Source: Glycomyces harbinensis (GTDB taxonomy: Bacteria; Actinomycetota; Actinomycetes; Mycobacteriales; Micromonosporaceae). From it: DNA of 64,000 nucleotides. Positions 11,829 through 24,204 of the stretch are shown piece after piece; position 1 is the stretch's first letter; each line of letters starts with the position of its first letter. Location of the stretch: assembly GCF_900101745.1 (NCBI RefSeq), contig NZ_FNAD01000016.1, positions 1-64,000 on the forward strand, given 5' to 3'. The translations under genes were made by a program, and so were the position numbers. The notes beneath the pieces were generated by a model. That model saw only the letters and a list, made by a program, of their open reading frames with translations. It had not been told where the DNA came from and did not search any database.

Positions 11829-16335
<4,507 letters not shown>

Positions 16336-16678
16336 CCGTGGCCTCCTTCGTCGTCGAGCACTCGCAGCAGGTGGGGGCGCTGGAGCACAACGGTGTTTCA
16401 TACGGGACGACGTCGGCCCGAGAGAATGCAAAGTGTCAGACGAGTGTAATCCATCGCTCATCTGGCGGACACCATCGTCCTACGATCCGAGCAGGTGGCG
16501 AGGTTTTTCTCCCCGCGCCTTCGGCGCTGCGGCAATCGCTTCGCAACAGGTCCGTAACAAGAGGCGGGCCGATGTCGGCAGTTGCGACCGGTGGTTAGAG
16601 TGAACGCATATCGCACGGCGCCCATCCCCCGTGCTTGGACACCCCTTCCAGAGTACGTTCGCAAGGAGCATTGCACCA
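16336..16678. other. Divergent intergenic region between gltB and an LppU-like gene
   Basis: 343 bases without a gene. For gltB (minus) a TACACT hexamer at 16443-16448 is a possible -10 element with a leader of about 107 bases, but its -35 is weak. For the plus-strand gene a TAGAGT near 16596 is a candidate. A short GCGCC-TTC-GGCGC hairpin lies near 16526-16538. I see no known riboswitch. Confidence 0.4.
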
Positions 16679-17629
16679 ATGACCTATCCCCCGCCCCCGG
16701 GCTACGGACAGCAGCCGCAGCAGCCGGGTTACCCGCCCCAGCAGCCGGGCGGGTACTCGCCCCAGCCGCCCCCCGGACAGCCGTCGCAGCCCGGGTTCGG
16801 GCAGCAGCCCGGGTACCCGCCCCAGCAGCCCGGCTTCCCGCCCCCGCCCGGCGGCGGCTACGGCGCCCCGCCCCCCATGCCCCCGGCCTCCGGCGGCGGT
16901 GGCGGCGGTCTGGTCGCCAAGATCCTCAGCGGTGTCGGCGTGCTCGTCCTGGCCATCGGCTTCGTGATCTTCCGGTACGTCATCAGCGACGACAGCGACT
17001 CCTCGGACACCGGCAGCGACACCACGCTCTCGAACGACGAGGTCGAGGCGGCCGAGGCCGCCGCGGTCGGCGACTGCATGTCCGACGCGCTCGCCACCGT
17101 CGACGCGGACCTGGTCGTCCCCTGCGACGACGCGGCCGCGTTCTGGACCATCACCCAGGTCTCCGACGACTCGGGTGCCGAGGTCGACATCATGGGCGAG
17201 CTGACCGACCCCTCGATCGCGGCCTCCATCTGCGGCCAGGAGTACATGGGCTGGACGCCCGGCCAGCCGTGGCTGAGCTACCAGTACGTGTACACCGAGG
17301 AGATCTCGGGCACCGGCGGTCCGGTCGACTACCTGTACTGCGTCGAGGCCATCGACAAGGAGGACGCCGACGGGCGCCGTCCGATCGTCCCCGACGCCGG
17401 GACCTGCACCGACGACGGCTCCACCGGCTACTGGACCATCGAGTGCTCGCTGCCGGCGGCGCTGTACACCGTCGACGAGACCGAGACCTACGACCCGCCG
17501 ATCGAAGACGCGGCGTTCGACTACGAGACCGCGGTGGGCGGGTGCCCGAACTCCGGCTACTACGCCCAGGCGCTCTACGGCGCCGACGGCCTGATCTACG
17601 GTGCCATGTGCACCAGCGACAACGCCTGA
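16679..17629 (+). CDS. Proline-rich single-pass membrane protein with two LppU-like repeats
   Basis: The protein has 316 residues. Residues 1-78 are cytoplasmic, Pro/Gln/Gly-rich (repeated QQPGYPPQ type), 79-102 form one membrane helix, and the rest is extracellular and acidic. The outer part holds two similar segments: AVGDCMSD with VVPCDDAAAFWTI, then DAGTCTDD with TIECSLPAALYTV. This GxC...C.dpAA pattern resembles the LppU/SCO3897 group of actinobacteria, whose function is unknown. ATG follows AAGGAG. A shorter paralogue lies immediately downstream at 17804. Possible roles in envelope sensing are speculation. Confidence 0.7.
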   Translation: MTYPPPPGYGQQPQQPGYPPQQPGGYSPQPPPGQPSQPGFGQQPGYPPQQPGFPPPPGGGYGAPPPMPPASGGGGGGLVAKILSGVGVLVLAIGFVIFRYVISDDSDSSDTGSDTTLSNDEVEAAEAAAVGDCMSDALATVDADLVVPCDDAAAFWTITQVSDDSGAEVDIMGELTDPSIAASICGQEYMGWTPGQPWLSYQYVYTEEISGTGGPVDYLYCVEAIDKEDADGRRPIVPDAGTCTDDGSTGYWTIECSLPAALYTVDETETYDPPIEDAAFDYETAVGGCPNSGYYAQALYGADGLIYGAMCTSDNA

Positions 17630-17651
17630 CCCGATCCTGATCGGTCTGATG

Positions 17652-17676
17652 GCCGCCCCCGGTTTCCGGGGGCGGC
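17652..17676 (+). terminator. Intrinsic terminator
   Basis: GCCGCCCCCGG, a TTT loop and CCGGGGGCGGC, followed by TTTC, 22 bases after the stop of the LppU-like gene. Confidence 0.75.
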
Positions 17677-17803
17677 TTTCGCGCATCACCGGACGAATCG
17701 GTCCCTCGCGTTCCTGGAGGGGCCGGTGTTCGCAAGGGAGCAATATGATTGACGGGATCGGATCGTTCACGCCCCAGTGCCCGGCCACGCGACGGAGAAC
17801 CCC

Positions 17804-18628
17804 ATGACCTACCCGCCCCCCAGCAATCCCTACGACCCTTCCCAGTCGTCGCCGGGATACGGCCAGCCCTCGGTGCCCCAGCACTACACCACCGACGCCG
17901 ACCCGTACTCGCGTCCCGACCCGTACGGGCCCGGCACCGGCTACAGCAACCCGCCGCTCAACGTGCAGCCCGGCAGCGGCCCGCCCGGCCAGCCGTACTC
18001 CCCCGGTCCCGCCTACGTGCCGGGCCAGCCCGCCGCGTACCAGCCGGGCCCGCCCCCGCCGCCCGGCCCGCCCGGGGGCGCGTTCCAACCCGGGATGGCG
18101 GCCCCGCCGCCGCCGGGCGGCAACTCCAGCATGCCGCTGATCATCACGCTCGTGGTCGTGGTCCTCGCCGTGGCCACCGGCGGCATCGTCCTGGCCATGA
18201 ACCTGGGCAACGACGACGCCGACGTCGGCACCGAGGGGGCCACCACCGCCGCGGAGACCTCGGAGGAGGCCACGACCGGGGCCGAGGAGACCACCGAGGC
18301 CGCCCCCACGACCGAAGCGGAGACCACCGAGGGCGACTCGGTCTACCGCGTCCCGGTCGAGGGCGAGTGCATCGAGAACGTGACCTCCGGGTTCTACGTC
18401 GTCGACTGCGCCTCGGCGGACGCGTACTGGTACGTCCTGCGCATCGCGGCCAACCCCGCCGACCCCGACCCGACCGACGAGTGGCACTCCGTCGCCGCCG
18501 CCGACGCGTGCGACGGTTCGGGCCACACGCAGTACTACTTCACCGACACCGCGATCGCGGCCGGACGCGACTGGGACCCCGACGTGGACACCATCACCGC
18601 GATCTACTGCGTCCAAGAAGTGGAGTAG
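17804..18628 (+). CDS. Proline-rich single-pass membrane protein, LppU-like
   Basis: The protein has 274 residues. A Pro/Gly/Tyr-rich cytoplasmic tail (1-108) precedes one membrane helix (111-133), a Thr/Glu-rich stalk (about 140-180) and one extracellular domain with VEGECIENVTSGFYVVDC and a distal cysteine pair. It is a paralogue of the preceding gene with only one copy of the GxC...C repeat. It starts MTYPPP like its neighbour, at ATG behind GGAG. A strong hairpin separates the two genes, so each has its own transcript. Function unknown; the domain layout suits an envelope-anchored sensor or assembly factor. Confidence 0.7.
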   Translation: MTYPPPSNPYDPSQSSPGYGQPSVPQHYTTDADPYSRPDPYGPGTGYSNPPLNVQPGSGPPGQPYSPGPAYVPGQPAAYQPGPPPPPGPPGGAFQPGMAAPPPPGGNSSMPLIITLVVVVLAVATGGIVLAMNLGNDDADVGTEGATTAAETSEEATTGAEETTEAAPTTEAETTEGDSVYRVPVEGECIENVTSGFYVVDCASADAYWYVLRIAANPADPDPTDEWHSVAAADACDGSGHTQYYFTDTAIAAGRDWDPDVDTITAIYCVQEVE

Positions 18629-18672
18629 CGCAAGGCGATCGCGCGACGCACGTGAAAACGGAACACCGGCGT

Positions 18673-18678
18673 TAGGAT
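18673..18678 (+). promoter_or_regulatory. -10 element of the first ECF41 sigma gene (leaderless)
   Basis: TAGGAT, six bases before the ATG of the sigma gene; no ribosome site is present. Confidence 0.6.
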
Positions 18679-18684
18679 CGGGCC

Positions 18685-19629
18685 ATGGCCCTCACGATCG
18701 ACGACGTCGACCTGTTCGAGGCCTCCAGGCACCGCCTGGAGGCCATCGCCTATCGGCTGCTCGGCTCGGCCGCCGAGGCCGAGGACGCCGTGCAGGAGGT
18801 GTTCCTGCGCTGGCAGGCCGCCGACCGCCACCGCATCGAGGTCCCCGGGGCGTGGCTGACGAAGGTGCTCACCAACCAGTGCCTCAACCAGCTCACCTCG
18901 GCGCGGGTGCGCCGCGAGACGTATGTGGGCCAATGGCTTCCCGAACCGCTGCTCGCGGGCGACCCGATGCTGGGCCCGGCCGACACCGCCGAGCAGCGCG
19001 AGTCGGTCTCCATCGCGGTCCTGACCCTCATGGAACGGCTGTCTCCTGTGGAGCGCGCGGTGTACGTGCTGCGCGAGGCCTTCGACTACCCGCACCGCGA
19101 GATCGCCGAGATCCTGGAGATCACCGAGGCTTCCAGCCAGCAGACCTTCCACCGCGCCAAGAAGCACCTCGCCGACGGCAAGGCCCGCACCGCGATCGAC
19201 GAGGCCGCGGCCCGCCGCATCGTCGAGGAGTTCCTCGCGGCCGCCACCAGCGGCGAGACCGAACCGCTCGTGCGCATGCTCACCGCCGACGCGATCGCGA
19301 TCGGCGACGGCGGCGGCAAGGTCCCCGCCCGCGCCAGGGCCTTCGAGGGCGCCGCCGCGGTCGCCAAGTTCATGTGGGGCCTGCTCAAGCCCGGCGAGGC
19401 CAAGCGCAAGATGGTCGGCGGCTCCCCCGAGATCTACGCGACCAGCGCCAACGGGGCGCCGGCCGCCATCGCGGTCGTCGACGGCCAGGTCGTCGGCGTC
19501 ATCTGCATCGAGGTCACCGACGAGGGCATCGCCGCGTTCCGCAACCAGGTCAACCCCGACAAGCTCGCACGCGCGACCGCGCGCTTCGCGGCCTCCGACC
19601 ACGGATCGCCGCTGCTCAGGGCCTTCTGA
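18685..19629 (+). CDS. ECF41-type RNA polymerase sigma factor (SigJ-like), first copy
   Basis: The protein has 314 residues. Sigma-70 region 2 (about 5-75, RLLGSAAEAEDAVQEVFLRW) and region 4 (about 105-165) are followed by a SnoaL-like C-terminal domain. The ECF41 signature linker is present as YVGQWLPEPL, and the C-terminal NPDKL motif as NQVNPDKL. In this family the C-terminal domain replaces an anti-sigma factor and tunes activity. The gene lies upstream of an FAD oxidoreductase with a matching promoter element at 19660-19689, the usual ECF41 target arrangement. The start appears leaderless. Confidence 0.92.
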   Translation: MALTIDDVDLFEASRHRLEAIAYRLLGSAAEAEDAVQEVFLRWQAADRHRIEVPGAWLTKVLTNQCLNQLTSARVRRETYVGQWLPEPLLAGDPMLGPADTAEQRESVSIAVLTLMERLSPVERAVYVLREAFDYPHREIAEILEITEASSQQTFHRAKKHLADGKARTAIDEAAARRIVEEFLAAATSGETEPLVRMLTADAIAIGDGGGKVPARARAFEGAAAVAKFMWGLLKPGEAKRKMVGGSPEIYATSANGAPAAIAVVDGQVVGVICIEVTDEGIAAFRNQVNPDKLARATARFAASDHGSPLLRAF

Positions 19630-19659
19630 CCGACCTGTGCGGTGCTTCACAGCGCGCTC

Positions 19660-19689
19660 CTGTCATGAATCCGCGCGCCGCCCCGTTCA
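19660..19689 (+). promoter_or_regulatory. Putative ECF41-dependent promoter, copy 1
   Basis: CTGTCA, 18 bases, then CGTTCA, upstream of the first oxidoreductase. The same layout (CTGTCA, 18 bases, GGTTCA) occurs before the second oxidoreductase at 21898-21927. TGTCA matches the -35 core published for ECF41 promoters. Confidence 0.65.
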
Positions 19690-19741
19690 GAGGGCACACG
19701 AACCAGGAGTTCGTGAAGACCTCCTAGACGGGAGCACCACC

Positions 19742-20932
19742 ATGAAGCACCGCATCGTCGTCCTCGGCTCCGGATACGCCGGGGCCACCACCGCCGGGAT
19801 CCTGGCCCACCGCCTCCACCCCGACGACTTCGAGATCACCGTCGTCAATGCCGCCCCGGTCTTCGTCCAGCGCATGCGCCTGCACCAGCTCGCGGTCGGC
19901 CGAGAGGTCAAGGCCCCCGAACTCGCCGACGTCTACGCGGGCACCGGGGTGCGGCTCCGCCTGGCGCGGGTCACCGCCGTCCACCCCGGGCGCAACGCCG
20001 TGACCGTGACCGACGAGAACGGCGACGACGAACTCGCCTACGACACCCTCGTCTACGCGCTCGGCAGCACGGTCGCCGACCAGGGCGTCCCCGGCGTCGC
20101 CGAGCACGCCTTCCACGTCACCAGCCGCCCGGCGGCGCTGCGCCTCAAGGAGCGCCTGGACGGCCTGAGCGAAGGGGCCGAGGTCGTGGTCGTCGGCGAG
20201 GGCCTGACCGGCATCGAGACCGTCACCGAGTTCGCCGAGGCCCGGCCCGACCTCTCGCTCTCGCTCGTGGCGCACCGCGAGCCGGGCGCCTGGCTCTCGC
20301 CCGGGGCCCGCCGCCACCTGAAGGGTGCCTTCGACCGGCTCGGCGTCACCGTCCACGAGCACACCGACATCGAACGCGTCGAGGCGAACCGTGTGATCGC
20401 CGCCGACGGCACCGTCTTCGAGTCCGACGCGACCGTGTGGACGGCCGGATTCACCGCCCACCCGATCGCCGCGGCCGCCGGGCTGGAGGTCACCGAAAGC
20501 GGCCGGATCGCCGTCGACCGCCAGATGCGCTCGCTCTCCCACCCGAACGTCTACGCCGTGGGCGACAGCGTCTTCGTCATCGGCGACAACGGCCGCCCGA
20601 TGCCGATGTCCTGCGGCTCGGCCGGATACACGAGCATGCAGGCCGTCAGCTCGATCGTCGGACTCCTGACGGGCCGCAAGGCCGAGACCACCAAGCTGTC
20701 GTACATCGGCAACCACATCAGCCTCGGCCGCAAGGACGCCATCTTCCAACTGGTCGACGGCGACGCGCAGGCGAAGCCCCGGTCGCTGAAGGGCCGGACG
20801 GCCGCGCGGGTCAAGGCGGACATCCTCTCGATGTCGCTCTGGGCCGTGCACCACCCGACCTTCGGCATCCCGAAGCGCCGGCACCGCCTGGCGACCGCCG
20901 CCGAGCGTGCGGGCGAGGCGATCGCGGCCTAA
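19742..20932 (+). CDS. NAD(P)/FAD-dependent oxidoreductase (NDH-2-like), first copy
   Basis: The protein has 396 residues. The N-terminal FAD site is VVLGSGYAGATTAG, the second dinucleotide fold is VVVGEGLTGIETVTEFAE, and the C-terminal FAD segment is NVYAVGDSVFV. It belongs to the pyridine nucleotide-disulfide oxidoreductases related to type II NADH dehydrogenase. It has no redox-active CxxC. Such oxidoreductases are typical ECF41 partner genes. It is preceded by the ECF41-like promoter and by GGGAG. The second sigma gene begins 10 bases after its stop, so the two are probably one operon. Physiological electron acceptor unknown. Confidence 0.88.
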   Translation: MKHRIVVLGSGYAGATTAGILAHRLHPDDFEITVVNAAPVFVQRMRLHQLAVGREVKAPELADVYAGTGVRLRLARVTAVHPGRNAVTVTDENGDDELAYDTLVYALGSTVADQGVPGVAEHAFHVTSRPAALRLKERLDGLSEGAEVVVVGEGLTGIETVTEFAEARPDLSLSLVAHREPGAWLSPGARRHLKGAFDRLGVTVHEHTDIERVEANRVIAADGTVFESDATVWTAGFTAHPIAAAAGLEVTESGRIAVDRQMRSLSHPNVYAVGDSVFVIGDNGRPMPMSCGSAGYTSMQAVSSIVGLLTGRKAETTKLSYIGNHISLGRKDAIFQLVDGDAQAKPRSLKGRTAARVKADILSMSLWAVHHPTFGIPKRRHRLATAAERAGEAIAA

Positions 20933-20942
20933 ATTGGGGCTC

Positions 20943-21878
20943 ATGGACAGCACCGCTGTGGACAGGTTCGAGGCCAGCCGGGTCCGGCTGGCCTCCCTGG
21001 CCTACCGTCTGCTCGGCTCGGCCGCCGACGCCGAGGACGCCGTGCAGGACGCCTTCCTGCGGTGGCAGGCCGCCGACCGGGACCTGATCGAGGTCCCGGA
21101 GGCGTGGCTGACCAAGATCACCACGAACCTGTGCCTGGACCGGCTCCGATCGGCCCGGGTCCGGCACGAGCGCTCCGTCGGCGCCTGGATGCCCGAGCCG
21201 CTGCTCGCCGGCGACCCGATGCTCGGGCCCGCCGACACCGCCGAGCAGCGCGAATCGGTGTCGATGGCCGTGCTCACCCTCATGGAGCGGCTGTCGCCGA
21301 CCGAGCGGGCCGTCTACGTCCTGCGCGAGGCGTTCACCCACAGCCACACCGAGATCGCCGAGATCCTCGACATCACCGAGTCGGCCAGCCAGCAGCACCT
21401 CCACCGCGCTCGGCGCCACCTCGCGAGCGAGGGGCGCGGCGACGCAGTCGACGGCGCCGAGGCCCGCCGGATCGTCGAGGCCTTCCTCGACGCGGCCGCC
21501 TCCGGGCGCACCGACCGCCTCGTCGCGCTGCTCACCGAGGACGCCACGGGCGTCTCGGACGGCGCGGGCCTGGGCACGAAACTCATGCGGCTGCCGACTC
21601 CCGAGCGGATCGCGGGCACCTTCCGGCACGCGATGCGCCCGTCCGAGGCCAAGCACCGGATCGCCGGCGGCGTCCCCTCGATCCACGCCGCGGTCGTCAA
21701 CGGCTCGCCCGCGATGGTCGCGATGGTCGACGGCGCGGCGGTGGGCCTGGTCGTGTTCGGCATGCGCGACGGCCTGGTCTCGGTCGTGCACGGCGTCGCC
21801 GACCGGGCCCGGCTCGACCGCTTCAGCAGAGTCTGGGCGGGTCAGGAGCACGACGCACCGCTCATCGCCTCCTGGTGA
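20943..21878 (+). CDS. ECF41-type RNA polymerase sigma factor, second copy
   Basis: This protein of 311 residues is a close paralogue of the sigma factor at 18685, with regions 2 and 4 and a SnoaL-like tail. The linker motif reads SVGAWMPEPL rather than WLPEP, and the C-terminal NPDKL motif is absent (the corresponding stretch reads VADRARLDRF). Those changes may alter how the C-terminal domain controls activity. ATG lies 10 bases after the first oxidoreductase stop, so it should be expressed from the first ECF41-like promoter. Confidence 0.9.
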   Translation: MDSTAVDRFEASRVRLASLAYRLLGSAADAEDAVQDAFLRWQAADRDLIEVPEAWLTKITTNLCLDRLRSARVRHERSVGAWMPEPLLAGDPMLGPADTAEQRESVSMAVLTLMERLSPTERAVYVLREAFTHSHTEIAEILDITESASQQHLHRARRHLASEGRGDAVDGAEARRIVEAFLDAAASGRTDRLVALLTEDATGVSDGAGLGTKLMRLPTPERIAGTFRHAMRPSEAKHRIAGGVPSIHAAVVNGSPAMVAMVDGAAVGLVVFGMRDGLVSVVHGVADRARLDRFSRVWAGQEHDAPLIASW

Positions 21879-21897
21879 CCCACATCACCGAAGCTTC

Positions 21898-21927
21898 CTG
21901 TCAGGTTTCGCGCCGCCATCCGGTTCA
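21898..21927 (+). promoter_or_regulatory. Putative ECF41-dependent promoter, copy 2
   Basis: CTGTCA, 18 bases, then GGTTCA, upstream of the second oxidoreductase. It has the same spacing as copy 1 and shares flanking sequence (TCCTGTCA). Confidence 0.65.
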
Positions 21928-21959
21928 AGACGCGAAACCACCTAGACAGGAGCAGGGAA

Positions 21960-23156
21960 ATGAAGCATCGCATCATCGTCCTCGGCGCCGGATACACCGG
22001 AGCCCTCGCGGCCGGGCGCCTCGCCAGGAGGCTCCGCACCGACGACGTCCACATCACCCTCGTCAACGCCGAGCCCGACTTCGTCGAGCGCATCCGGTTG
22101 CATCAGGTGGCCGCGGGCCAGGACCTCAAGGTCCGCCCGCTCGCCGAGATGTTCAAGGGCACCGGCGTCGAGGTGCGGCTCGCGAAGGTCACCGCCGTCG
22201 ACGCCGACCGCAAGACCGTCGCCGTCATCGACGCGGGCGGCGCGGACGAGCTGTCCTACGACACCCTCGTCTACGCCCTCGGCAGCCGCAGCGACGACCA
22301 GGGCGTCCCCGGCGCCGCCGAGCACGCCCATGAGATCGCGAGTCGCCCCGGGGCGCTGCGTCTGCGCGAGCGCCTGGCCCGATTGGACTCCGGCGCCACG
22401 GTCACCGTCGTCGGCGGCGGCCTGACCGGCATCGAGGCGGCCGCCGAGTTCGCCGAGGCCCGGCCCGATCTGAAGGTCGCGCTGATCGCCCGCCGCGGGC
22501 TCGGCGACTGGGTGTCGCCCAAGGCGCAGCGCCACCTGCGCAAGGTCTTCGCGGGCCTGGGCATCACCGTCCACGAGCACACCGAGGTCGCCCGCGTCGA
22601 GTCCCGAGCCGTCGTCACCGCCGACGGCGTCGCGATCCCGTCCGCGGCGACCGTGTGGACCACCGGTTTCGCCGTCCACACGATCAGCGCCGCCACGACG
22701 CTGGCGACCACGCCGAGCGGTCGGATCAAGGTGGACCGGGAGATGGCCTCGGTCTCGCATCCCGAGGTGTACGTCGTCGGCGACGCGGCGTTCGCGATCA
22801 GCGACGCCGGAGAACCGCTGCGCATGTCGTGCGCCTCGGGCATCCCGACGGCCTGGCAGGCGGCCGACACCATCGCCGCCCGCCTCACCGGGGGCAAGGC
22901 CAAGAACGCGCCGCTGAAGTACAACCAGCAGTGCGTCAGCCTGGGCCGCAAGGAGGGCCTGATCCAGCTCGTGACGCCCGACGACCGGGCCAAGAACGGC
23001 ATGATGCGGGGCCGCAAGGCCGCGATCTACAAGGAGCTAATCTGCAAGGGCGCGGCCTGGGGCGTGGCCAACCCGCTGTTCGGCCTGCCGGTCCGCCGCC
23101 GCGCGATCGCCGCCTCGGACAAGCCGAAAGGCTCGACCGTCCAAGCGCACGCCTGA
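21960..23156 (+). CDS. NAD(P)/FAD-dependent oxidoreductase (NDH-2-like), second copy
   Basis: The protein has 398 residues and is paralogous over its whole length to the oxidoreductase at 19742. It has IIVLGAGYTGALAAG, VVGGGLTGIEAAAEFAE and EVYVVGDAAFA. It begins at ATG after AGGAGCAGGGAA. Its own ECF41-like promoter lies just upstream, and a strong hairpin follows its stop, so it forms a single-gene unit at the end of the duplicated module. Function within the pair, and whether the copies have different electron acceptors, cannot be told. Confidence 0.88.
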   Translation: MKHRIIVLGAGYTGALAAGRLARRLRTDDVHITLVNAEPDFVERIRLHQVAAGQDLKVRPLAEMFKGTGVEVRLAKVTAVDADRKTVAVIDAGGADELSYDTLVYALGSRSDDQGVPGAAEHAHEIASRPGALRLRERLARLDSGATVTVVGGGLTGIEAAAEFAEARPDLKVALIARRGLGDWVSPKAQRHLRKVFAGLGITVHEHTEVARVESRAVVTADGVAIPSAATVWTTGFAVHTISAATTLATTPSGRIKVDREMASVSHPEVYVVGDAAFAISDAGEPLRMSCASGIPTAWQAADTIAARLTGGKAKNAPLKYNQQCVSLGRKEGLIQLVTPDDRAKNGMMRGRKAAIYKELICKGAAWGVANPLFGLPVRRRAIAASDKPKGSTVQAHA

Positions 23157-23171
23157 CAGACCAAAGGACCG

Positions 23172-23199
23172 CACGCCCGCCGCGGATGCGGCGGGCGTG
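23172..23199 (+). terminator. Intrinsic terminator-like hairpin
   Basis: CACGCCCGCCGC, GGAT loop, GCGGCGGGCGTG: perfect 12-bp arms, 15 bases after the second oxidoreductase. No T-tract. Confidence 0.65.
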
Positions 23200-23276
23200 A
23201 CGTTCATCGCTTACGAGAACAGCCCGATCCGTTACGGGGCCTTGGCTTGTCGCAGGCGGTTCGTAGCGTCGTTCCG

Positions 23277-24155
23277 GTGACTACTCACATACACGACACC
23301 CCGCTGAAGCTCTGCCGAGCTCGGCCGCAGTTCGCCGTGGAACTCGCAGAGATCCTCGATCTTCCGCTCCCCGTTCACGACGAAATACTCCCCTATTCCG
23401 AATCGGCAACCGATGTCGAAGTGCGCGACCTGAACGCCGACAACGTGGTCGTCTGTCGCGGAGGCGACGAGAACCGGCTCGGCATCATCATCGAAGTCCA
23501 GCGGGGAAAGGACAAGGACAAGCGGTTCTCCTGGCCCGCTTACCAGGCGAACATCCGCCATCGGATCCAAGCACCGGTGCTGCTGATCGTGATCTGCCCG
23601 AAGCCCTCAGTCGCCGCATGGGCGACCGAGCCGATCGAGACCGGGCAGCCCGGAAGCGACTTCCGAATGCAGGTGCTCAGCCCGGCCAACTATCCGAAGC
23701 TCACCGAGCCTTCGGGGACGGGCGAACTCGCCGAGCGCATGGTGCTCGGCACCCTGATCCACGAACACGCGGAAGACATCGAGCAACTCCTCACCGCCGC
23801 GGAGGCGGAACTCGCGCCGCGCCCGGTAGAAGTGGCCAAACGATACACTGAGTACATGTTGGGACAGCTCGGCGAGCGATCCCGCACCATCCTGGAGGCC
23901 CTGATGCAGAACGAGACGTACCCGTACCAAAGCAAGCTCCTCGCCGACCGCGAAGCGCGTGGAGAAGCACGAGGTGAAGCGCGTGGAGAAGCACGCGGTA
24001 TCGCCGAAACGCTGCTCGACGTCGTCGAGGCTCGTGGCCTGCGGATCAGCGAGAACCAGCGCCGCCGCATCGAAGACTGCCAGGACATCACTCAGCTCAG
24101 GGCCTGGGCGAAACGGGCGGTCACGGTGCCGACGGTGGAGGACATCCTCGACTGA
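23277..24155 (+). CDS. Rpn-like PD-(D/E)XK nuclease/transposase-family protein
   Basis: About 292 residues from the GTG. The core has a conserved Asp region (DVEVRDLN), IIIEVQRGKDKDKRFSWPAY (an ExQ catalytic signature) and LLIVICPKPSVAAWA, matching a widespread actinobacterial family related to recombination-promoting Rpn nucleases. The C-terminal region has four EARG units encoded by 12-bp repeats (23952-23999), then RGLRISENQRRRIEDC, a domain usual at the end of these proteins. A TAGCGT hexamer ends seven bases before the GTG, and no ribosome site is seen, so it may be leaderless. A TTG at 23247 is an alternative start. No mobile-element ends are visible. Confidence 0.65.
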   Translation: MTTHIHDTPLKLCRARPQFAVELAEILDLPLPVHDEILPYSESATDVEVRDLNADNVVVCRGGDENRLGIIIEVQRGKDKDKRFSWPAYQANIRHRIQAPVLLIVICPKPSVAAWATEPIETGQPGSDFRMQVLSPANYPKLTEPSGTGELAERMVLGTLIHEHAEDIEQLLTAAEAELAPRPVEVAKRYTEYMLGQLGERSRTILEALMQNETYPYQSKLLADREARGEARGEARGEARGIAETLLDVVEARGLRISENQRRRIEDCQDITQLRAWAKRAVTVPTVEDILD

Positions 24156-24169
24156 GGTCCCGAATAATG

Positions 24170-24202
24170 CGAAGGCGGGCGCCCGATGGGCGCCCGCCTT
24201 CG
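24170..24202. terminator. Bidirectional terminator
   Basis: Perfect 15-bp arms with a GAT loop between the convergent Rpn-like gene and hisS. Confidence 0.8.
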
Positions 24203-24204
24203 TG

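Noticed and set aside
18685-23156. Mobile element explaining the duplicated sigma/oxidoreductase module
   Set aside because: No transposase, terminal inverted repeats or target duplication; paralogue divergence suggests an old tandem duplication.
23952-23999. CRISPR-like direct repeats
   Set aside because: The 12-bp repeats are contiguous, in frame and encode EARG units; there are no spacers.
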